42,926 nt of DNA, from NCBI GenBank assembly GCA_002887195.1, contig PJAB01000102.1, positions 1 to 42,926 of the forward strand, given 5' to 3'. The DNA comes from Chrysochromulina parva. Lineage: Eukaryota; Haptophyta; Prymnesiales; Chrysochromulinaceae. Both the position numbers and the translations under genes were made by a program. Below the pieces are notes generated by a model. That model was not told where the DNA came from. It searched no databases and saw only the letters and a list, made by a program, of their open reading frames with translations. How positions within the stretch are numbered: position 1 is the stretch's first letter; the number at the start of each line of letters is the position of its first letter. Of this stretch, positions 8,556-18,040 are shown piece by piece.

Positions 8556-8737
8556 AAACTTGATAGCGGAACTCAGCGGTACCGGGAAAGTCTTCGTCGC
8601 AAACAAATGCGTCCCTGGCATCCACTTCCCCGACGCGAATGCGCTTGGCTCTGCTCGCAACCTGTTACAGCACAGTTTGGGCCGGCCTGGTCCCTACGCT
8701 TCGATTATGGACGTCGCGCACATGACCATACGCGCAG

Positions 8738-9403
8738 CGCGTAGCCATCAGCCTGCGCGAACATCACCTTCCGCACGACACCGAGACCATCGACCTGCAG
8801 AACAAGCCGGAGCACTTCACGGCGATGTACGCCATCGCGTGCGCTGACGAGACGATGCGAGCCAAGGTACCCTTGCTCGAGGTGGGCGGCAGCGCACTCA
8901 TGATCGAGTCTGCAGTCATTTGTGAATTTCTCGAAGAGCTTGTTCCTGGCGATAACCCGCCAAGTGCTGCTGACAAAGCCACCGCTCGCCTCTTTGCGAC
9001 GCTCGCCCAGCCGACACTTTCGTTTGTGCCGATCTTACAGGCTAATATAGGATCGGAGGAGGAGGCGAAGGAGGTGGCGTCGCTCGTCGAGAGGCTGCGT
9101 GCTCTTGATCAGTTCCTCATTCGGTACGCAACTGGCCAAGGTCCTTTTCTGCTCGGCGAGTCGTTCTCGCTCGCCGAGTGCTCCTTGGCGCCCTTCGTGC
9201 AGCGCCTCGTCGCCGTGCTACCTGGGCTGCGCCCACAAATCAACCCGCTGGCGCTTCTTGAAGAGGCGGGTCTTGCTCGCTTGGGCCGCTGGATGCAGGC
9301 AGTGACGCAGCGCGAGTCCTGCGTGGCCACGCTGCCTCCCACGCAAGAGCTGGTCGATTCATACGCGAAGCTCATCGAACGCATGAGGACGGCAGCGGCC
9401 TAA
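8738..9403 (+). CDS. Glutathione S-transferase (N-terminal strand not located)
   Basis: The frame from 8738 encodes 221 residues. It begins RVAISLREHHLPHDTETIDLQ, the end of the first GST helix and the second strand, then VPLLEVGGSALMIESAVICEFLEE, the cis-Pro and glutathione-contacting Glu-Ser segment. The C-terminal helical domain follows, with FLLGESFSLAECSLAPFVQRL (N-capping box and hydrophobic staple). The catalytic Ser/Cys/Tyr segment before RV is missing from this exon; a plausible acceptor CGCGCAG lies exactly at its start (8736-8737), so a short upstream exon is expected. It should conjugate or reduce electrophiles with glutathione in the cytosol. The class is uncertain; tau-, omega- or zeta-like are all possible. 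If no upstream exon exists it would be a 5'-truncated pseudogene. Confidence 0.8.
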   Translation, partial: RVAISLREHHLPHDTETIDLQNKPEHFTAMYAIACADETMRAKVPLLEVGGSALMIESAVICEFLEELVPGDNPPSAADKATARLFATLAQPTLSFVPILQANIGSEEEAKEVASLVERLRALDQFLIRYATGQGPFLLGESFSLAECSLAPFVQRLVAVLPGLRPQINPLALLEEAGLARLGRWMQAVTQRESCVATLPPTQELVDSYAKLIERMRTAAA

Positions 9404-9810
9404 GCGCCGAGTCGCAGGCACGGCATCGGCGCACTTGCCTTGACGCACGCATTGGGGCGCAAATGTCGGCAGCGCGCGTACACGTGCGCGGGCCGGGGGC
9501 GGCGCGGGGAGAGGGCCACGGTGTTCACATCGCTCATCGGATCCGATAACTCTGTCATGATGGTGCAGCGCTCGAGCATCTTGAGCGGCGCTTCGCGCCG
9601 GAGAAGTGGTGAGCATCCGAATGTGCGTGCACTGTGTTGCCATTCATGTTTGTGAATCGTGAGTGAATAAATAGCTAACGCTGAAAGACCCTGCACAGCA
9701 CGATGCGAGAGAAACAAAATCCCCATTGCCAAACCACATTTGGCTGTGACGCGCCGTACGTGTCGGAATGTGAAGTTCAACACGAGCCGCTGAGACTGCA
9801 TCCTATCTGC
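9404..9810. other. Intergenic region after GST
   Basis: No supported gene. It should hold the 3' ends of the GST (plus) and of the small membrane protein gene (minus), which converge here. Confidence 0.4.
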
Positions 9811-10020
9811 CTAAGACTGCGACACCTTGCTGTTCCTGCACAAAATCGCAACGGCCAGCGCAAACACGGCATAGAATGCCACGACGGCAGCGACGACGTG
9901 CTGCACCGGAGTGTCGTGGAAGAGCCAGGCAGCGAAGATGATCGTGCAGCAGATGACCACCAATGCGCCGAAGGGGTCGATGCTGCTCAGGCCCGGATGG
10001 GCTGGCCCGCGCTTTGGCAT
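9811..10020 (-). CDS. Small two-helix membrane protein
   Basis: From the ATG at 10020 this encodes 69 residues with two hydrophobic helices, about 17-34 (FGALVVICCTIIFAAWLF) and about 40-60 (VVAAVVAFYAVFALAVAIL), and a short polar tail. The frame stays open upstream to 10086 and reads NFVLAREIVANIPDTKAA, which looks like coding sequence. The true protein may therefore start in an upstream exon, and the ATG used here is only the first in the frame. No family is recognised. Confidence 0.45.
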   Translation of the reverse strand: MPKRGPAHPGLSSIDPFGALVVICCTIIFAAWLFHDTPVQHVVAAVVAFYAVFALAVAILCRNSKVSQS

Positions 10021-10181
10021 GGCGGCCTTGGTGTCGGGGATGTTCGCGACGATCTCGCGAGCGAGCACAAAGTTTGAGCGCGACACGAGACCACTCGACC
10101 GGTACTCTCTACTGTAGTGTGTAACCCAAGTTTACATTGGACACTTTCACAAAGGTGTTGAAACCACCCTGGTTCTTCGTG

Positions 10182-11651
10182 TCACTTCTTCTTTCCAGAC
10201 TTGACCTGACTTGTGGGCGGGCCGATCTCCGGTCGCACCTCGGCTCGGATCGCGATGCCATTGGACTTGGACTCCTTGCTTGTCGGCCTGGACACTTTGC
10301 TTTTGTTCTCCTTGCCGGCGGCTGCAGCTGCCGCCGCGTACACGCCGGACTGCTGCAGGTCGTCGGAGGAGATCTCCTCCGCGTCGGCAGCGCGGCGCAC
10401 TAGCCCGGCAAGAAACGTGTCGGGCCGCACGCAGCAGTCCTCCATGATCACGCGGCAGCGCTCGGCGCCGTACTGGGCACTGCCCCCACCCTTGCCGCCA
10501 CTCGTCTTGACGCGGCTGTTCTGCTCCTGCTGCGCAAGGAGCAGCGTCGCCGCGCCGCCCGCGCCGATCGGGTTGCCTGACACGTCGAGCATTTCGAGGG
10601 TGCGGAGAGCGCGTGAGAGTGGTAGGGCGGCGAGCACTGTAGCTCGATTGTGGTGCAGGCGCAAGTCTACGAGGGTGGGCGGGCTGCTCGCGGGCGCCTT
10701 GGCCAGCGCGTCCGCGAGCACCGCAATGCCCTGATCGCCCAGGCCATTCCAGCCGAGGTTGAGTGCACGCAGGGTCCCGTGCATGGGCAGAACCCCGGCG
10801 AGTGTCTTGCCGCCCACAGGCCCAATCGCGTTCCATTCGAGGGAGAGGGAGGTGAGCGAGTAGTTCTCGCCGAGTGCTGTGGCGAGCTGCTCCATCCCCT
10901 CATCCTCGAGCTCATTGCGCTCAATGCAGAGCATACGGAGCTTGCACTTGGCGCCTGCGATCGCCTGTGCGAGCACGCCCAGGCCCTTATTGCCGATCGC
11001 ATTCGCGGCAAAGTCGAGGCACTCGAGGGGATGCGAAGAGCGCAGCAGGGTCGCCACGGCCTCTGCGCCATCCACGCCCGCCTGGTTCTGACGCAGCGAG
11101 AGCGCGCGCAGCGCCGGCGCTGCCGTCTGGCGGCCCGTGCGACACAGCGCGGTAACGATGGCGCTGACGCCCTCAGCGCCCAGGCCGTTGTCGCTCAGGT
11201 CGAGCGAGCGCACATGAGCGTTGTCCGCGAGGCTCGGCGCGAGCATCTTGCCGCCACGTGGCCGCAGCCCGTAGTGCGATATCGAGACCTCGATCGCGTG
11301 TGAGAGGCATGCACGGTGCCATTGTGAGCATCGTTGGGCAAGGCCACCCTCGGCGGCGATGGCCGCAGCGTAGGCCACGCAGGACGGCTCGACGCTCTCC
11401 GCATTCGACGGGGGCACCGCATCCAGGTCGTAGTCGTCTTCAAAGTCCGAATCCTCGCCGTCCTTCTTTGGCAGGAGCAGCAACGCATTGAAGGCTTCGG
11501 CGTCTGGAGTCACGTAAGGCGTCGCCAACCGGCTGGCGTGAGCGGAGGCAGCCGAGGGGAAGGCGCTCGGAAACGCTAAATCACGTGTCGGCTCCGGTGC
11601 GGAGCGCGCAGAGTCAAGTGGCGGCGTGGCGGTGTGGCGCAGGTCCGGCAT
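10182..11651 (-). CDS. Leucine-rich repeat protein (RNI/LRRC74-like)
   Basis: 489 residues from the first ATG. Residues about 1-110 are low-complexity with an acidic stretch (DGEDSDFEDDYDLD). From about 120 to 370 there are eight or so ribonuclease-inhibitor-type LRRs of 28 residues with LxSLDLSxNxxGxEG spacing (VRSLDLSDNGLGAEG, LRALSLRQNQAG, LECLDFAANAIGNKG, LTSLSLEWNAIGPVG, LRALNLGWNGLGDQG). The pattern YGLRPRGGKMLAPSLADN before the first LRR resembles LRRC74-type proteins. The C-terminus is Lys/Ser-rich and basic, ending KSGKKK. It is probably a protein-interaction scaffold; the partner is unknown. The LRR type is the same as in the giant gene at 18041-37403, but there is no NTPase domain. 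Confidence 0.8.
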   Translation of the reverse strand: MPDLRHTATPPLDSARSAPEPTRDLAFPSAFPSAASAHASRLATPYVTPDAEAFNALLLLPKKDGEDSDFEDDYDLDAVPPSNAESVEPSCVAYAAAIAAEGGLAQRCSQWHRACLSHAIEVSISHYGLRPRGGKMLAPSLADNAHVRSLDLSDNGLGAEGVSAIVTALCRTGRQTAAPALRALSLRQNQAGVDGAEAVATLLRSSHPLECLDFAANAIGNKGLGVLAQAIAGAKCKLRMLCIERNELEDEGMEQLATALGENYSLTSLSLEWNAIGPVGGKTLAGVLPMHGTLRALNLGWNGLGDQGIAVLADALAKAPASSPPTLVDLRLHHNRATVLAALPLSRALRTLEMLDVSGNPIGAGGAATLLLAQQEQNSRVKTSGGKGGGSAQYGAERCRVIMEDCCVRPDTFLAGLVRRAADAEEISSDDLQQSGVYAAAAAAAGKENKSKVSRPTSKESKSNGIAIRAEVRPEIGPPTSQVKSGKKK

Positions 11652-12285
11652 TGCTTGCCGTTATCCGCGGGCACGGACCTTTTCTACTGTGAGGAGGTGC
11701 ATCTCGTGCATGCAAGTATACATGTATTGTACCGCAAGCTCCGGCTCACAGCCGTTTCACACAGAGCTGCGTCATGCGTGTGGTTGTTTCGTGTACGAGC
11801 TGCTTCAAGAGGTTCAAGTTCAAGTTCAAGAGGTTCACAAATATGAACACGACACCCAAGACCCCTGTTGCGGACTGGACTCTTGCGTGCATACGGATGC
11901 ATCTCCACTACCAGCTTGATGGTAGCTCGATGACCCCTCGGCCCCCCGTACTACAAGGACCCAAATACTATCGAACCGATACGTCTATAATGATTTCTGC
12001 TCATTCTTCCGCGCATCGTACGAAACTACACTCCCCAGATGCACATACACGCCCACACCTTCGCTTGCTCCTCGCCTGTCGCTGCGTTGCCATGGCCGAT
12101 CGTGGGAGCAGTGACCTCCGAAACTTGACATGAGTTGCCAAACAAAAAAACAAAGTACTGTACAATTGTATCCGGGAGCCCTTGATGAACGTAGACGCGT
12201 GCTTCACCGCCTTGACTGTATCCGGATACTCGTCCCGATGCTGGGCCATGCCACACCTTACAACGCGCACCCTTTCCAAACGCGC
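11652..12285. other. Divergent intergenic region
   Basis: Upstream of both the LRR gene (minus) and the lectin gene (plus). It has a short TTCAAG-rich direct repeat near 11805-11835. The lectin frame is open back to 12130, but that part reads as non-coding. Confidence 0.4.
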
Positions 12286-13398
12286 ATGGATGCTGACGGC
12301 GGCGCGCCGTCGCATGCCGCCTCCAGCTACTTCTCGCTTGTGCTCCGAATTGCCGTCGCCAGTGCAACCACCGTACTTGCCGCCTCATCAGTATTGGCGC
12401 TTGTGCGAAGCACAGGGTGGAGTGGTAGCACGCTCGTGCTCGACTCGCAGAGTGACATTGGGACATGCGCCATGACGACATCCAACCAGCCCAAGGACTG
12501 CGAGCGCATCGATTACGGCACGTGCGGTGCCTCGTGCTGCGGGGCTGAGATCGCAGTGCCCAACATAGACCCACTGGACGCTTACCAGGCGATTGTGAGA
12601 TTGCTGAGCAGCGGCGGGCCCGATGGGCGGTTCTACAAGAAGGACAACATCGACGACGAGCAAGGCGAGCTGCCCTTTAGCTTCTCGCCGCCGCTGCCGT
12701 GGCGCTTCACTATCAGTGGCAGCCACTCGACACCGGGCACTTGGATGAGTCAGGGCAACTGGCGATCAGGCTTCGACGACACGCTGCGCTTCTCTATCGG
12801 CGTGGCCGCCGATGGGCAGGCCACACGCATCCGCATGTTCTCCATGAGCGGCCCGGCCTCGGCCCTCGTCGATTACGGCCAGTCGTACAAGAATCTGGCG
12901 CTGCTGTGTTCGGATCTCGGTTGGCCGGCGCCGACTCCCTCATTTGGATGTGGGCTGGGGCAGGCCGTCGCATGGAAGCCGGAGAACACGATCACGGTCA
13001 TGCTGCAGAACCGAGACGGCGTCTGCCTCGATGCAAAAGAGCGCCACAAGAATGGCGGCGTCGTGCAGACCTGGGACTGCGACCCAACCAATCTCAACCA
13101 GCTGTGGAAGCTCGATTCGGATACGGGGCTGGTCAAGAACGAGGATGGCGTGTGCCTCTCGGACGCGAGCGCAGGCAACTCGCCCGGGCCCGGGCCAGTG
13201 GTCACCTGGGCGTGCGATCCCACCCTTAAGAATCAGGCGTGGAACTACGATCCGGTGACAGGCCAGCTCAAGGCGCGCCATGGCACGCTTTGCATCGACG
13301 CGAGCGATCGGCACACAAATGGCGGCAAGGTGATGGCGTGGCCGTGCGACGTGAACAACTCGAACCAGCAGTGGAATCTACGGAAGATTTCGACATGA
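12286..13398 (+). CDS. Membrane-anchored protein with C-terminal ricin-B-type (beta-trefoil) lectin domain
   Basis: 370 residues from the ATG at 12286. An ATG at 12130 is in frame, but the extra 52 residues look non-coding. Residues about 12-40 form a hydrophobic segment (SLVLRIAVASATTVLAASSVLALV), a signal anchor or signal peptide. The middle part (about 55-230) has a Cys cluster (CGASCCG) and an unrecognised domain. From about 235 to 370 lies a beta-trefoil with three Q-x-W repeats (NQLW, NQAW, NQQW), each preceded by a GVCLD or TLCID strand. This is a carbohydrate-binding domain found in many enzymes and lectins; there is no toxin catalytic chain. A surface or secretory-pathway glycan-binding role is inferred. 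The link between the middle domain and the lectin cannot be resolved by eye. Confidence 0.78.
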   Translation: MDADGGAPSHAASSYFSLVLRIAVASATTVLAASSVLALVRSTGWSGSTLVLDSQSDIGTCAMTTSNQPKDCERIDYGTCGASCCGAEIAVPNIDPLDAYQAIVRLLSSGGPDGRFYKKDNIDDEQGELPFSFSPPLPWRFTISGSHSTPGTWMSQGNWRSGFDDTLRFSIGVAADGQATRIRMFSMSGPASALVDYGQSYKNLALLCSDLGWPAPTPSFGCGLGQAVAWKPENTITVMLQNRDGVCLDAKERHKNGGVVQTWDCDPTNLNQLWKLDSDTGLVKNEDGVCLSDASAGNSPGPGPVVTWACDPTLKNQAWNYDPVTGQLKARHGTLCIDASDRHTNGGKVMAWPCDVNNSNQQWNLRKIST

Positions 13399-14324
13399 GG
13401 GGCGCGCATGAGGTGTTGGCGCCGTCAGGGGCGCCGCATATTGAGAGGGGCTCCACACCCTGGTGTTGTCCCATCGTTGTACGTTCACCCACATCCGCAT
13501 CCGGGACGAGGGACGCACAGGTCAAGCGCGCGCGCGCGGCCGCCGGGGTGGGCGCCGCCGGAGCGAGTACGTGCCCGCGCCGACTCATTTGAGGGGTTCG
13601 TCTCTCATCCGCAAGTTTCGAAAGGCGCGAAATCGTATCCAACGACACATCGTGGCTTCCTACGCACGCCGACCACACGAACGGACAAGCGCGCACGCTC
13701 GACAACGGTATGCCAACCTACCATGAATCAACCATGTACGGTACGAAAAGTATAGCGCCGACGTATTCCGCCTTGTTTCGTTTCGAAATACTGTACACTG
13801 CTTACCTTAATTTCGACCTTAATACCTACGATCTCGCGTGCGGTCCCGCGCACACCGACGGCCGCGCGCCGTGTTGAGTCAAAGCTGTCTCGCGCGGCCG
13901 CCAGCCGCACCTCCCCGCCCGCGGGACCCCGCTGCCCCGCGGCACGCGCCCGGAGCGCATGTGCGTCGCTGCGTCCCGTCGCCGCACGTACGCGCACCGT
14001 GGCCAGATCCTAAAAACCGTTAACCACTGTCCACTCGTAAGTTTCCGTAGATTCGCGTTTCGCGGATGTGAAGTTGTTAAGTCGTCCGACCGAGGCGCCG
14101 ACTTTCACTATGGCGGTAACCGGTATGGTTACGGATCGTGGCGTCCAGGTTATGGTGAATGTATCGGAAGTTATAAATCGGTTTCATATGGCGTCGAATA
14201 CGGGCGACGGGTCGCGATTGAATCACGATTGATCATTGAATCTAAGACGAATGAGAGCTGTGCGCGAAAGCGCGAAACGTATAGGCACGCCCCGTGTAGG
14301 ACGCTGCTCGCTGGACGGTGCATA
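13399..14324. other. Intergenic region with an odd-composition patch
   Basis: After the lectin stop the sequence has no supported gene. From about 13750 to 14300 its texture differs from the rest: CGCG-rich words alternate with TA-rich ones, and short GGTTACGG/GGTTATGG-like words recur near 14110-14160. The plus strand is open from 13959 through this patch, but the frame continues as the antisense of the next gene and is not credible. Confidence 0.45.
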
Positions 14325-16967
14325 TCACAAGGACAAACCAAATGCACTTGCCATCGCTCGCGTGTGCACCGTCGGTTTGGCCCGCTTAGGCGGTGCCGAG
14401 CGATCCGAGGCTGTCGGCGTCGGCTTTGCCGCTGGCCGAGGTGGCGGCTTTGGCAAGATCGCAACCACGGTAAGCGCCGCCGTCAGCTCAGCCATGGCAG
14501 CCACGGCCGCGGCTGCATCAACCGCCTCTGCCGCGGCCTCATCGGCAGCGAGTCGCTCCCGCTCGAGCCGCTCAGCATCCTCCTCGGCCGCGAGTTGAGC
14601 AACGAGTCGCTCCTGCTCGAGCCGGTCAGCCTCCAGGCGCGCTGCTTCAGCGCCGAGCTCGGCCTCGAGACGCTCCCGCTCGAGCCGCTCCTCCTCCAGC
14701 CTTGCCGATTCAGCTGCGCGGAGCTCAGCGGCGAGTCGATCCCGCTCGAGCTGCCCCGCCTCCTTTCGGGCTGCTTTTTCGGCCGCAAGTCGCTCTCGCT
14801 CGCGCCTCTCTGCCTCCAGCCTTGCCTTCCGATCTGCCTCCTTTCTCGCCCTCTCCTCCGCAGCGAGTCTTGCCTTCTCGGCGGCGAGTCGCTCTCGTTC
14901 GAGCTGCTCTGCCCCCAGACGCGCAGCTTCGGCTTCGAGTCGCTCCCGCTCGCGGCGCTCCGACTCCTGACGGGCTGCTTCGGCCGCGGCGGACTCGGCG
15001 GCAAGCCGCTCTGCTTCCAGACGTGCCGCTTCAGCCGCGGCCGCTTCTGCCGCGAGGCGCTCCCGCTCGTGTCCTTCCGCTTCCAGGCGGGCCATTTCGG
15101 CCGCGGCTGCCTCGGCTGCGCGCCGCTCTGCTTCCAGACGTGCCGCTTCAGCCGCAGCCGCTTCTGCCGCGAGACGCTCCTGCTCCCACTCGAGCCGCTC
15201 GGCCTCTGAGAGACGCGCCGCTTCAGCCGCGAGACGCTCCGCCTCGGCCGCGAGACGTGCCGCCTCCTCTGCCTGACGGCGCGCTGCCCCCGCAGCGACT
15301 GCCTTTGCCATTTGTGCCCTTGACCTCGCTACAAATGCAGCCGCTGCAGCCGACGTCGCCATTGGCGTCCGCACCAATTCCACGGGCCCTATGATGTCAT
15401 TGTCCAGCCCCTCCCACGTGTCCTCGAGCTTTATGGGCGGTGGGCAGGGCTCAAAGAATGTGTCGCCCACCTTGATAAAGTCCCCGGGTACTAGATCCTC
15501 CACTCCCATTCGAGCAAGCTCAACATGGGAGAGCTCGAGATGTCGGCGCTGCATGGCTAAAAACAGGCCGCGGCTTTTTTGCCAGTTGCCTGACTTGGGC
15601 TTGAATGGCTTTGGCCTCGGTGGCGGCAGCGGTGGTGCCTCCGGCGAATCCGGCTCTGGCTCCAGCTCTGGTTCCGGCTCTAGCTCTAGCTCCTGCTCTA
15701 GCTCCGGCTCCAAATCAGGCTCTGACTGCCCCTCTCGCTCAGGCTCAAGCTCAGGCGCAGCCAGAACCACTGCCGCCTCGGCCGCACGTACGGGCTCCGG
15801 CTCTGCTGCGGGCTCCACTGCTGGCTCGGCCTCCGTCGCGGGCTGCGACTCTGCTGCAGGCTCTGCCTCCGCTTTGGGCTCTGCCTCCGGTTCTGACGCT
15901 AGCACTGGTTCTGGCACTGGCTCTAGAGGAAGTGGCGACTGCGGAGGCGGCAGCTCGACAGGCTTTGGCGTTGGGGGGGGCTTTGGCTTTGGAAGAGGCT
16001 TAGGCTTTGGAGGGTCCGGGATGTACGGAAGCTCCGGAATCTCGGGTTCCGGTGGCTTCGGAGGCTTCGGCGCCACAGTTCGGAAGGACGTCGCTTGCTC
16101 CCCTTCTTCACGAATCTCTTCAAAGATCTGGACGTGTTGCTCCTTTGCTTCTTCCGCCTGGATCATGTCTTGCATTTGCTCAGCAAACGCTTCAGCTTTC
16201 GGGCCGAACATCGGTATAGGTTTCTCAGATGCACTTTCCAAAATCTGAGAAAGTTTCTGTACCTCGGCTTTTGGTGCGAACAGCTTCATTGCGCGACTCA
16301 GTCTTTTAGATGCCCGGCGCAGAGAAATCTCCGCATCCGCCTTGACCTCGGACTCGAGGAATTCAAGCAGCTCCGCCTTCACCTCCTCTTCCGTAGGAAT
16401 GGCTTCGACACGTGACGGAAGTACCTCCTGCCAATGCATCCCAAACGGTGGGGGTTCTCCTTCCTCAAGAGGTGGCGGCGCGATGGCGTCGACCAGCGGC
16501 GGAACTCGGCGTTTCAAACTGTACGACAGCGGCTTCGAATACAGTCCCAGGACGCCACCATTCCCTCGAACGACCTCAATGGGCCTCCTGATCAGTGGTT
16601 GGCGAACCTGCCACCGGATCTTGTTGCGCATTGCTAGCCGAAGCTGACGTGTGTCATCATCCACATCATCGTCATCTCCATCTTCCGCATAGACCCACCG
16701 CCGTGAATGTTCATCTTGCACATTGAGGCGAGTCTCTGCTCTCAACGAAACAAGCCGCGGAAATGCGCTACCTTTTCGTCGGTGCATCGGCAAGCTCGAT
16801 TTCTTGCCTATGACTTCCACGCCGCTGGGCCCACCTTGTCCATCTTCGGCCACACGCGCCAACGCAGAGCCGAGCCGCCGTGGCCGTGGTGCTGGCTCGA
16901 GAGGTGAGGCCGGCGGCACCGGCAGTTCGAGTAGCCAATTCCGTGCCTCTTCATGGAGAACCACCAT
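14325..16967 (-). CDS. Long coiled-coil protein with Glu/Pro-rich linker
   Basis: About 880 residues from the ATG at 16967. The frame is open to 17084 without an earlier ATG, so an upstream exon is possible. Order: a basic and acidic N-terminal region with [10 protein letters not shown] (about 100-110); a helical region (about 200-310); a Pro/Lys-rich stretch of [11 protein letters not shown] type; a Glu-Pro array ([12 protein letters not shown]) near 440-460; a compact segment ([20 protein letters not shown], then [14 protein letters not shown]); and from about 560 to 830 an almost unbroken Ala/Glu/Arg/Leu coiled coil with repeats such as RLEAERxxxERLAAE. The C-terminus is a basic Pro/Ala tail. 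Such proteins serve as cytoskeletal or scaffolding rods, but no family is recognised. Confidence 0.6.
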   Translation of the reverse strand: MVVLHEEARNWLLELPVPPASPLEPAPRPRRLGSALARVAEDGQGGPSGVEVIGKKSSLPMHRRKGSAFPRLVSLRAETRLNVQDEHSRRWVYAEDGDDDDVDDDTRQLRLAMRNKIRWQVRQPLIRRPIEVVRGNGGVLGLYSKPLSYSLKRRVPPLVDAIAPPPLEEGEPPPFGMHWQEVLPSRVEAIPTEEEVKAELLEFLESEVKADAEISLRRASKRLSRAMKLFAPKAEVQKLSQILESASEKPIPMFGPKAEAFAEQMQDMIQAEEAKEQHVQIFEEIREEGEQATSFRTVAPKPPKPPEPEIPELPYIPDPPKPKPLPKPKPPPTPKPVELPPPQSPLPLEPVPEPVLASEPEAEPKAEAEPAAESQPATEAEPAVEPAAEPEPVRAAEAAVVLAAPELEPEREGQSEPDLEPELEQELELEPEPELEPEPDSPEAPPLPPPRPKPFKPKSGNWQKSRGLFLAMQRRHLELSHVELARMGVEDLVPGDFIKVGDTFFEPCPPPIKLEDTWEGLDNDIIGPVELVRTPMATSAAAAAFVARSRAQMAKAVAAGAARRQAEEAARLAAEAERLAAEAARLSEAERLEWEQERLAAEAAAAEAARLEAERRAAEAAAAEMARLEAEGHERERLAAEAAAAEAARLEAERLAAESAAAEAARQESERRERERLEAEAARLGAEQLERERLAAEKARLAAEERARKEADRKARLEAERRERERLAAEKAARKEAGQLERDRLAAELRAAESARLEEERLERERLEAELGAEAARLEADRLEQERLVAQLAAEEDAERLERERLAADEAAAEAVDAAAAVAAMAELTAALTVVAILPKPPPRPAAKPTPTASDRSAPPKRAKPTVHTRAMASAFGLSL

Positions 16968-18040
16968 GTCGTGGGCGAGTTTTGCGAGGCGTTCACCGCG
17001 AGAAGAAGGAAACGAAACCACACGCGAAACGACAACCGATCCATAACCGATCCATTTTGGGGAAACCAGAAATAGGCACAGCACCCCGTACAGTACTGGT
17101 CAAGGACCGCATCCGACATCGTAACGTAAGCCGTTGGGCGCGATCCTCGAACACGTTCTGGCATCTGTGGAACTGTGGGGCTGGGCGGGTCACTCTGGGC
17201 GCCCAGAACTTTTCTGACTCCTGCCCCCCCTTGAATGTTCTTGAATGTGTGGCGGCTTGGGCCTTGGCCCATTTTGGGCTTAGCGCCCCTTCGGGGCCAC
17301 CCGAAACCCGCCGGTCCGACCCATTGACCGTGGGGACGGACCGGACAACCGAACCATTTCCATCGACGTTTCGCCGTACGTGTATCGAATCGTGGACACG
17401 GTCACGGACTTGAACGGTTAAGGGTTATCGATAAATCGCGAATTCCGATCGTCACCGCCGGCCGCGCTGGCGCTGCGGCCGGCGGCGCGCGCGAACGTAC
17501 CGCGCTATTTTTATTTCCTGCACGCGGCCGTCGCCGAACATAATCCATTATTATAGCGTGCACACCGCGGACCGGCGCGCGGCGGTCGCCGCGCTAAGCG
17601 TCACGGTGCCTCGTCCGCGCCGGCTTCGCCGCCTCGGCATCCGCCGGCTCCACGGGTCCGACCGGACGTCGAACACATCAGACGCTCTCATATCACCGCA
17701 GACCGCACAGACTCTGCACTCAAGTCCGGTCCATGTACCATGACCATGTTGCTCTCGAAGCAGACGGCTCAGCACTCACGCACAACCAACATCCAACCGC
17801 AGCGCCGCTCCGGGCCGTTGCTCCGGGCCGTGCCGGGGCGCCGAACATGTGGGCGATGAGCCCGCTCATCATCGACCGAATGAGATGCATGCCACATGTC
17901 ATGAGTAGAAACGTACAGAGAACGCAGGCATGCAAACAGAACCGCCGACATGCTTCGCCCTTCCCTTGACCCGAGTGCTTTCCCTCCACAAGCGGACGAG
18001 GCTCCGATGGGCTCGTCCAACGCATCGGTCGCATGCCTTG
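16968..18040. other. Intergenic region between coiled-coil gene and giant gene
   Basis: No supported gene. It should contain the 3' end of the giant minus-strand gene and the promoter of the coiled-coil gene. About 17280-17560 is another odd-texture patch with TCGATAAATCGCGAATTCCG-like words, an 11-bp GC-rich inverted repeat and short AT-rich blocks. Confidence 0.45.
17455..17485. repeat. 11-bp GC-rich inverted repeat
   Basis: Arms 17455-17465 (ccgccggccgc) and 17475-17485 (gcggccggcgg) are exact reverse complements with a 9-nt loop, inside the odd-composition patch. Confidence 0.75.

Larger units (their letters stand above)
8101..8737. other. Divergent intergenic region, homeodomain gene to GST
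   Basis: Presumed promoters of the homeodomain gene (minus) and the GST (plus). It holds a 13-bp inverted repeat and a 2x20-bp tandem repeat (both listed) and several scattered GACTTGACT words. A first GST exon should lie here, but I cannot place it with confidence. Confidence 0.45.

Noticed and set aside
12920..13398. Toxin interpretation of the ricin-B-type domain
   Set aside because: Only the sugar-binding beta-trefoil is present; there is no toxin catalytic chain, and this domain is common in harmless lectins and enzymes.
13959..15209. 416-codon plus-strand frame with a Gly/Tyr-rich stretch
   Set aside because: Its second half is the antisense of the coiled-coil gene and its first half lies in the odd-composition patch; no family resemblance.
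14325..16967. Myosin- or kinesin-type motor for the coiled-coil protein
   Set aside because: No P-loop or motor signature; the sequence is low-complexity coiled coil plus Glu/Pro linker.
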